Of a stretch of DNA of 12,494 nucleotides, positions 7,233 to 12,494 are shown in pieces. The DNA is taken from NCBI GenBank assembly GCA_964517005.1, contig CAZFAJ010000081.1:1-12494 (forward strand). The letters are read 5' to 3'. The notes under the pieces are model-generated. The model saw only the letters and a list, made by a program, of their open reading frames with translations, ran no database searches and had not been told where the DNA came from. This DNA comes from CAYVBJ01 sp964517005. GTDB taxonomy: Bacteria > Bacteroidota > Rhodothermia > Balneolales > Balneolaceae. The translations under genes and the position numbers were made by a program. How positions within the stretch are numbered: the stretch's first letter is position 1; every line of letters starts with the position of its first letter.

Positions 7233-9680
7233 CTACCGGTTCCACAAGAAAGCTGTAAGCCCTGCCACAAGGTAAAATCCAAGCCCGGACAGAATCACAA
7301 AATTAAATCCGTACGACATGGAAAGAATAATAGCCAGAGGCGAGGCGGCAACAGATGCAAATCCGTTTACGCCCCATGCCCATGGAATTAAGCTGTCAGA
7401 TTGTTTTTCAAGCAGATCCATTCCGCTTGGGAACATCCACCCCATAAAAAAGGAGAGAGGCATTAAGAGAATCATAATCAATATAAACACCACGGCAAGC
7501 GGCATATTAACTGCATAATTCAACAATGGGTCCACAATGTTCAGAAAAATAATTGTCAGAAGAATAATCATTCCGGAGGCAAACTGAATCTTTCGTATGG
7601 TTTCCATTTTTATCTTTTCCTGCAGAATACTGCCCATCCCTGAAAATACGAGAAGAGAAGAGAGTACAGCAGAAGCGCTGTAAACAGGATCACCCAAAAA
7701 ACGCGTAAATTTTTGAATAAAAGTGATCTCCAGGAACATAAATCCAATCCCGATACCCAGAAAATGCAGAAACGCAGGAAGCTTGTTTTTTGAAACCCTG
7801 TAGGTTTTGTACCGCAAAATGAGAGGCAGTAAAATCAGTATAAAAGCTGCAACAGACAGCTGAAGAAAAGTGATAACCAATAAGACATATCCCAATTCCA
7901 GCCGCTGAAACCAGTTGTCGCCGAATGTGTCAAGAAATGTTTTCAGTGAGTCCCATTTAAAGAAATTATAGAAATAGGGACTGTTATCCGTTGGGGTTTC
8001 AACCTTGTAGACCCAGTTATTTTGAAAATTTTCCGAATCACCGGAGAAAATATCCATAGCTGCGCTGTGGATCCATGAATAGTTTCTGTCTTCCGGGCCT
8101 TCAATCACATTGATTTGTTCTGCACCTTCCGGCGTAATTCCGGGATAGTAATCGGTATCCATCTGTAAATCTGCCGTCTCTTCTAAAAAGAGTTTCAGCT
8201 TTTTATCCGAAATGGTTTCGTTTGAAAGCAATATGTTGGATGCAAGATAATTTCTGGAAACCAGCATGTTTTCAGACGGATCACCACTGTCTGTTCCGGT
8301 TCGGAAAGCATCAGAGAAGAGTGATATCAGTTTGATGTTATCACGCGGCGGGGATTGAATTCCTCTTGTAATACTGATCATACCGCCCGGTTTCAACAGG
8401 CTGAGTGCACCTGCAATCGACTCCCTGGTCAGAACATAATCTTCGTTTAAACCCTGCAGACCGCCTGTGCCTGTTGCCATAGACTCACCTGTCACCAGGT
8501 GAATAAGATCATAGCTTCCTTTTCCCTGTTCAATGAATAACCTTGGGTGAAGATTAATTACATTTATAGTCTTATCATTGAAAACTGATCCAGTCTCTTC
8601 ATTCAAGTCCTCTTCAAGAAGGCTGATGATCTCCGGGTTTGTTTGCACCACTGTTATATTCTTTGAGCCGAATCTTTTAGCCAGCCAGACATTTATACCG
8701 GTAATTTCACCCAATAAAAGAACTTCCGGCTGATCAGACATTCTGTAAGGGAGTGACTGAGGGGTAAAATCCAAAACAGCAGCCTCAGCAGGATCATCAA
8801 TCCTGAATATGGCACCGGCAGTTATTCCGTCGATAAGCAGCGCAAATTGATCCGGGGGCCGGGCCGTTGCCTGTAATCCTGCAAATAGAGTGTAGTGGAA
8901 TGTTTTGGATTCAAAGATGTCAACCTGGCCGCGTGGACCCCATCTATTGGCAACATGTTTCGCATCATTTTGATTTTCAAGCTGTTCAAATCTTGCAAGC
9001 TCCTTATATTGATCAACCCTCAGATCCGGGTTTGATGTTATACCAAAAAGAGAGACTCCGGCCCCGCATAGCAATAAAAGTACAGAGCGAAATGTATGTT
9101 TTTTAACATCGGTGAGTGCTGAGATCATAAATACGGCTAAAGCTATCAGCAGAAGCGGGGTTAATATGACCGGCAGTTTCCCGGTTGGAATCAGCATCAT
9201 GATTGCAATAGCGCTCACTCCTCCAACCCCGCTGCCAATTAAGTCAGCACCATAAAGTCCCGGAACATGTTTTTTGTGATAGGAGAGCATATAGCCGATA
9301 ATTGTACCTCCAAAAAAAAATGGGAGAAAGAGCAGCAGATTATAGAGGCTTAGTAAAAAAAATTGATGAAAGCTGTAGAGTACATACTGTGTATCGAGCG
9401 GAATACGCTGCGCGAGTGAATAACTCAGAGGCAGTGAAATTAAAAAGAGGAGACAAAAAAGCTGTGACCACAATGGAAAATTATTTTTCAGCCTGTCAAA
9501 TGTAAGTGAGAGAAAAGTGCCGCTGGCTCCGAATCCCAAAAGTGCTGTACTGATAACAAGGTAAGAGAAGTGATAGTAATGAGTGACGGAAAGTGTGCGC
9601 ATCAGAAGCAGCTGTTGTGAAACAACCACAAATGAGATCAGAAAAATTGATAATTGAGACCAGCGGCTATAATTTGACAT
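7233..9680 (-). CDS. Polytopic membrane protein with spermidine synthase-like domain
   Basis: This 815-residue protein has three parts. Residues 1-215 hold about six membrane helices and a GLYGADLIGSGVGGV segment (141-155). Residues 220-590 form a soluble region like spermidine synthase: a beta-hairpin part with LLIDG (281-285), then a Rossmann-type fold with VLLLGEITG (320-328), VVQTNPEI (344-351), YDLIHL (390-395) and LLKPGGMISI (428-437). Residues 595-815 hold about six more helices, with FMGWMFPSGMD (745-755) and PWAWGVNG (766-773). The layout resembles the predicted spermidine synthases with membrane domains (COG4262-type). The usual GGGxG loop and the catalytic aspartate after YDxI are not recognisable (LGEITG, YDLIHL), so aminopropyl transfer is doubtful. 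It lies 46 bases downstream of pcm on the same strand, so co-transcription is plausible. The substrate and role are unknown. Confidence 0.8.
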   Translation of the reverse strand: MSNYSRWSQLSIFLISFVVVSQQLLLMRTLSVTHYYHFSYLVISTALLGFGASGTFLSLTFDRLKNNFPLWSQLFCLLFLISLPLSYSLAQRIPLDTQYVLYSFHQFFLLSLYNLLLFLPFFFGGTIIGYMLSYHKKHVPGLYGADLIGSGVGGVSAIAIMMLIPTGKLPVILTPLLLIALAVFMISALTDVKKHTFRSVLLLLCGAGVSLFGITSNPDLRVDQYKELARFEQLENQNDAKHVANRWGPRGQVDIFESKTFHYTLFAGLQATARPPDQFALLIDGITAGAIFRIDDPAEAAVLDFTPQSLPYRMSDQPEVLLLGEITGINVWLAKRFGSKNITVVQTNPEIISLLEEDLNEETGSVFNDKTINVINLHPRLFIEQGKGSYDLIHLVTGESMATGTGGLQGLNEDYVLTRESIAGALSLLKPGGMISITRGIQSPPRDNIKLISLFSDAFRTGTDSGDPSENMLVSRNYLASNILLSNETISDKKLKLFLEETADLQMDTDYYPGITPEGAEQINVIEGPEDRNYSWIHSAAMDIFSGDSENFQNNWVYKVETPTDNSPYFYNFFKWDSLKTFLDTFGDNWFQRLELGYVLLVITFLQLSVAAFILILLPLILRYKTYRVSKNKLPAFLHFLGIGIGFMFLEITFIQKFTRFLGDPVYSASAVLSSLLVFSGMGSILQEKIKMETIRKIQFASGMIILLTIIFLNIVDPLLNYAVNMPLAVVFILIMILLMPLSFFMGWMFPSGMDLLEKQSDSLIPWAWGVNGFASVAASPLAIILSMSYGFNFVILSGLGFYLVAGLTAFLWNR

Positions 9681-9726
9681 TACACATATTCAGTCATGTA
9701 AATTGCGGTATTTTATAAAAACGAAA

Positions 9727-10536
9727 TCAATTTTGAGCTTCTCCTGTCATAGGAACAAAACGTACAGGCAAAATACGTTCGGTCCGGATTTTTCCCTTTT
9801 TGGTTTTTTCAACTTTCATCAAAACCTGGGCCTGGTACGGATCTCCAATAGGTATAGCCATCATTCCTCCCGGTTTCAGCTGCTCCATCAGCGGAGACGG
9901 AATGTGACCGGCTGCAGCAGTGACGATGATGGCATCAAAAGGTGCATGTTCTTCCCATCCAAAGTAGCCATCACCGATTTTTGTGCGGATTGTGTTGTAT
10001 CCAAGGTTCTCATAAAGCTCAGACGCGGATTCACCCAGCTCTCTGATAATCTCTATTGAGAAGACATGCGGGGTTAGCTCAGAGAGAACCGCACTGTGAT
10101 ATCCGCTCCCCGTTCCGATTTCCAGAACTTTATCATCCGGTTCAAGATTGAGCATTTGAGTCATAAAAGCCACAACGAAAGGCTGAGAGATGGTTTGACC
10201 GTGTCCGATTGGCAGCGGGTTATTTTCGTAAGCACGGTGACGAAAATTTTCCGGAACAAAAAAATGACGAGGCACATGTGAGATGGCATCCAGAACTTCC
10301 GGATCATCTATTTCGCCCCTGGAACGTATCTCCCTCACCAGCTCCTTGCGTTCGTTTTCCCGTTCCGTAAAGCGGGGCTGATTCCATTCAATCGTATCCG
10401 GCTGACCAACGGCCATTACATCCGGATGAGAATTATCCGATGGCAATTCCAAACCCGGGTGATCCGGCAAACTGATTATATAGAACAGACAAATCCAAAA
10501 TAAAAACTGGCCGGTAGCTGCGGTTTTAATATTCAT
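9727..10536 (-). CDS. pcm: Protein-L-isoaspartate O-methyltransferase with N-terminal hydrophobic segment
   Basis: The enzyme uses S-adenosylmethionine to methylate L-isoaspartyl residues in damaged proteins, starting their repair. Diagnostic motifs are LPIGHGQTISQP (108-119, substrate site with the conserved serine), the SAM-binding VLEIGTGSGYHSAVL (137-151), acidic E162 on the next strand, GDGYFGW (188-194), FDAIIVTAAA (200-209), KPGG (221-224) and the C-terminal PVRFVPMTG (257-265). At 269 residues it is about 60 longer than E. coli Pcm (208). The extra N-terminus has a hydrophobic stretch at residues 9-23 (GQFLFWICLFYIISL) followed by an acidic, proline-rich linker, suggesting a membrane anchor or signal peptide without a convincing lipobox. 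Starting at Met41 (10416) would give a soluble 229-residue form. It diverges from the acyl-CoA ligase gene and precedes the membrane protein gene. Confidence 0.93.
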   Translation of the reverse strand: MNIKTAATGQFLFWICLFYIISLPDHPGLELPSDNSHPDVMAVGQPDTIEWNQPRFTERENERKELVREIRSRGEIDDPEVLDAISHVPRHFFVPENFRHRAYENNPLPIGHGQTISQPFVVAFMTQMLNLEPDDKVLEIGTGSGYHSAVLSELTPHVFSIEIIRELGESASELYENLGYNTIRTKIGDGYFGWEEHAPFDAIIVTAAAGHIPSPLMEQLKPGGMMAIPIGDPYQAQVLMKVEKTKKGKIRTERILPVRFVPMTGEAQN

Positions 10537-10710
10537 AACTTTTTTACTCTTAATTATAAACTTCTATTGCCCTCATTAATATTAACCAATTAACAGTTTT
10601 TTTAGTTTATGTTCATCTTTACGCCAGTGTTTTCAAAAACAGTTGATTAGAATTGTCAGATTAGATATTGTCTCTTCTGAAACTTAACAAATCTCCGGTG
10701 TTATTTAATT
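10537..10710. other. 174-base divergent intergenic region, pcm / acyl-CoA ligase
   Basis: This AT-rich spacer must hold the start signals for pcm (minus) and the ligase gene (plus). I found no exact TAnnTTTG on either strand. The nearest plus-strand candidate is TAGATATTG around 10672-10680, which has an extra base, with a TTG 16 bases upstream. No inverted repeat stands out. Confidence 0.4.
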
Positions 10711-12360
10711 ATGCTTGATTCACTTGAAGAAAAAATCAGACATGCCAGAACAGTCTCCGAATCCACACGTCCGTTACCATTTGAGGATATTCGTAAACTG
10801 ATATTTCAGCGAAAACAGGATCAGAGCCGGTATCTTGTTTTTTATGATGACCAGGGAGACAGGATAGAGTTCAGTTATGAAACATTTTACAGGCTGGTTT
10901 TAAAAACAGCATCCTTTCTGCAGAAAAAAGGATTTACCCAAGGTGATCGCATATCTACCATTTCCCACAATCACTGGCATACTGCTATTCACTATTTTGC
11001 ATCCTGGCTGCTGGGGTTAGTGGTTATACCGGTAAACCTCGGGGAGGACGACAGCCGGATCGAATACATTCTGAGAGTTGGAAATGTAAAACTGGCCTTT
11101 GTTCGTGAGCAGTACAAAACCAAAATTCAGCACATACTTGATTCGGACAGTGGCCTGGAATCCGTAGAACCTGTTTACTGTGATGAAGGGATTTCTGCAT
11201 TCACTGCTGATGAAAACAGTTTGTCACTATCAGAACACATACTATCGGAATCTGAAGCTCTCATTGTATTTACGTCGGGTACTACCGGTCCGCCGAAGGC
11301 CGTGGTTCTGACACAAAAAAATCTCTTGGAAGATGCCCGGGCTATCACGGACTGGCACAATATTGATTCTGCTGCCCGGATGATGTGCGTTTTACCAATA
11401 CATCACGTGAATGGTACAGTGGTAACATTGCTGACTCCTTTTTTTTCCGGCAGTTCCGTTGTGCTGAACCAGAAATTCAGTACGCAACAATTTTTCCCGG
11501 TTGCTGAAAAGGAAGATGTCGATATTGTGAGTGTGGTTCCCACGCTTCTTCAATACCTGAGCCATTATTATGCAGACAGACAAAAACCTGAATGCGGATC
11601 ACTGCGCCATATTATTTGCGGAGCCGGCCCTCTGACTGTAAACGTTGCTGAAACCTTTGAGGAATCCTTTGGAATCAGAATTATTCACGGATACGGGCTT
11701 TCTGAAACCACCTGCTATTCCTGTTTTGTTCCCTGCGGACTTGATAGCGAAGAGCATCGTAAATGGAGGAGCGAGTTTAGGTATCCAAGTATTGGTATTC
11801 CGCTGCCGGTTAATGAAATGGCCATCCATAACGCTGACGGAAAGATGTTATCTGAAAAGGAGAGAGGGGAGATTGTAATACGCGGGGAAAATGTAATGAA
11901 AGGTTATTTCAATAATCGCGATGCGAATCTAAAAGCTTTTAAAAACGGCTGGTTTCGAAGCGGAGATGAGGGATTTTATATAAAGGATAAAAAAGGGAGA
12001 AACTATTTTTTTATAACAGGGCGCCTGAAAGAACTGATTATCAGGGGAGGGGTTAATTTATCACCCCTTGAAATTGATGAGGTAATAAATCGTGCACCAG
12101 GTGTTAAAGCCGGTATAGCAGTTGGTTTTGAAAATGAGTGGTACGGTGAAGAAGTTGGAGCTTTTGTTACGTTAAAAGAGAACAGAAAGCCGGACTCAAA
12201 AGCAATTCTTGATTTTTGCAAAGAGCATTTGCCGTTCTCCAAATGTCCAAAGGTTGTGGTTTTTGGCGATGAGATTCCGGTTACCTCAACAGGTAAATAT
12301 CAGCGGGTAAAGGTGGCACATCTTTTTGAGGAGTGGAAAGAGAAGCAGTTCCGGGAATAA
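10711..12360 (+). CDS. AMP-dependent acyl-CoA synthetase/ligase (ANL superfamily), substrate unknown
   Basis: This 549-residue enzyme should activate a carboxylic acid as an acyl-adenylate and then form a CoA thioester. The ANL motifs are complete: FTSGTTGPPKAVVLT (187-201, phosphate loop), LPIHHVNG (228-235), GYGLSETT (327-334), RSGD (416-419), GRLKELIIRGGVNLSP (437-452, hinge and CoA-side loop) and the catalytic lysine K529 in TSTGKYQRVKV. A medium- or long-chain fatty acid or aryl acid is possible, but specificity cannot be read from these motifs, and there is no adjacent acyl carrier or beta-oxidation gene to help. The sequence has no membrane segment. Compared with MenE in the same window it has the canonical STG-type loop (GTTGPPK) and little similarity outside the motifs, so it is unlikely to be a recent duplicate. 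It starts at an ATG with no clear Shine-Dalgarno site. Confidence 0.9.
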   Translation: MLDSLEEKIRHARTVSESTRPLPFEDIRKLIFQRKQDQSRYLVFYDDQGDRIEFSYETFYRLVLKTASFLQKKGFTQGDRISTISHNHWHTAIHYFASWLLGLVVIPVNLGEDDSRIEYILRVGNVKLAFVREQYKTKIQHILDSDSGLESVEPVYCDEGISAFTADENSLSLSEHILSESEALIVFTSGTTGPPKAVVLTQKNLLEDARAITDWHNIDSAARMMCVLPIHHVNGTVVTLLTPFFSGSSVVLNQKFSTQQFFPVAEKEDVDIVSVVPTLLQYLSHYYADRQKPECGSLRHIICGAGPLTVNVAETFEESFGIRIIHGYGLSETTCYSCFVPCGLDSEEHRKWRSEFRYPSIGIPLPVNEMAIHNADGKMLSEKERGEIVIRGENVMKGYFNNRDANLKAFKNGWFRSGDEGFYIKDKKGRNYFFITGRLKELIIRGGVNLSPLEIDEVINRAPGVKAGIAVGFENEWYGEEVGAFVTLKENRKPDSKAILDFCKEHLPFSKCPKVVVFGDEIPVTSTGKYQRVKVAHLFEEWKEKQFRE

Positions 12361-12405
12361 TAATACTATAAGCCGCGCCAGCTTTTGATAGAAATGTCCA
12401 CTAGT

Positions 12406-12418
12406 GTCTTGTCAAGAC
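12406..12418. repeat. 13-bp perfect palindrome GTCTTG-T-CAAGAC
   Basis: GTCTTG at 12406-12411 and CAAGAC at 12413-12418 are exact inverted copies around one central base, 46 bases after the ligase stop. It may be an operator-like site, a short hairpin or chance. A second weaker inverted repeat, CTGACAG at 12437-12443 and CTGTCAG at 12467-12473, lies just beyond it. Confidence 0.45.
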
Positions 12419-12443
12419 TAAAGCGGTGGGTGAGATCTGACAG

Positions 12444-12494
12444 TTATACCAGCGTTTTTCCGGTTTCTGTCAGCGTCATTAACTTTGAAAGAAG
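12444..12494 (-). CDS. Possible C-terminal end of a gene running off the right edge
   Basis: On the minus strand a frame entering from the edge reads LLSKLMTLTETGKTLV and stops at TAA (12446-12444). It would be convergent with the acyl-CoA ligase, leaving an 83-base gap. The LTETGKTLV ending is the kind of helix-turn-wing sequence seen at the end of some small winged-helix regulators, but 16 codons are too few to identify it or to be sure it is coding. Confidence 0.3.
   Translation of the reverse strand, partial: LLSKLMTLTETGKTLV

Noticed and set aside
8867..9106. Plus-strand open frames inside the membrane-protein gene
   Set aside because: They lie opposite a long, clearly coding minus-strand gene and show no domain or start signal of their own.
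10660..10680. TAGATATTG as a promoter for the acyl-CoA ligase
   Set aside because: It does not match TAnnTTTG without an inserted base; kept only as a remark in the intergenic entry.
983..12360. MenE and the 10711-12360 ligase as a recent duplicate pair
   Set aside because: They share only the general ANL motifs; sequence between the motifs and the phosphate-loop variants differ clearly.
12370..12386. AAGC...GCTT followed by TTT after the acyl-CoA ligase as an intrinsic terminator
   Set aside because: The stem is only 4 bp and the thymine run is 4 bases long; too weak to support.
12394..12494. Plus-strand ATG at 12394 open to the window edge
   Set aside because: Thirty-three codons, serine and valine rich with no recognisable motif, and opposite a more protein-like minus-strand frame; no basis to call it.

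Overview
The window looks like chromosomal DNA from a Bacteroidota-type bacterium; a Balneolota/Rhodothermota-like member is my best guess, at moderate confidence. The pointers are about 40% GC, weak or absent Shine-Dalgarno sites, promoter-like sequences of the Bacteroidota form (TTTG, about 19 bases, TAnnTTTG), a type III glutamine synthetase, a menaquinone cluster and an exported GxQxGxVN-repeat protein. There is no rRNA, tRNA, CRISPR array, transposase or phage gene. This is mostly housekeeping and metabolic DNA, and I do not see a previously undescribed multi-gene system.

Layout. Positions 66-413 (+) encode a small one-helix membrane protein of unknown role, and 460-1011 (+) a secreted LA_2272-like repeat protein. 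Its last 29 bases overlap the end of a minus-strand menaquinone operon. That operon, transcribed from about 4.46 kb down to 0.98 kb, is menA (prenyltransferase), menC (o-succinylbenzoate synthase), menE (o-succinylbenzoate-CoA ligase). The genes overlap one another, by 4 bases (ATGA) and by 11 or 20 bases. menA appears to start at TTG. MenC and MenE carry out consecutive steps and MenA the later prenylation; menF, menD, menH, menB and the final methyltransferase are not here.

A 271-base AT-rich divergent region separates menA from glnN (4734-6914, +), the nitrogen-assimilation enzyme GSIII. It holds a well-formed promoter candidate for glnN and a weaker back-to-back one for the men operon. 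Downstream of glnN is a 318-base non-coding stretch with a 15-bp hairpin and scattered CTCAGCG/CTTTGCG repeats.

Two minus-strand genes follow: pcm (9727-10536), a protein-L-isoaspartate methyltransferase with an unusual N-terminal hydrophobic segment, and 46 bases downstream a large polytopic membrane protein (7233-9680) with a spermidine synthase-like Rossmann domain whose catalytic motifs look degenerate. They may be co-transcribed. Divergent from pcm is a second adenylate-forming enzyme (10711-12360, +), an acyl-CoA ligase of unknown substrate. The last 134 bases hold a short palindrome, a weak inverted repeat and possibly the C-terminal end of another minus-strand gene.
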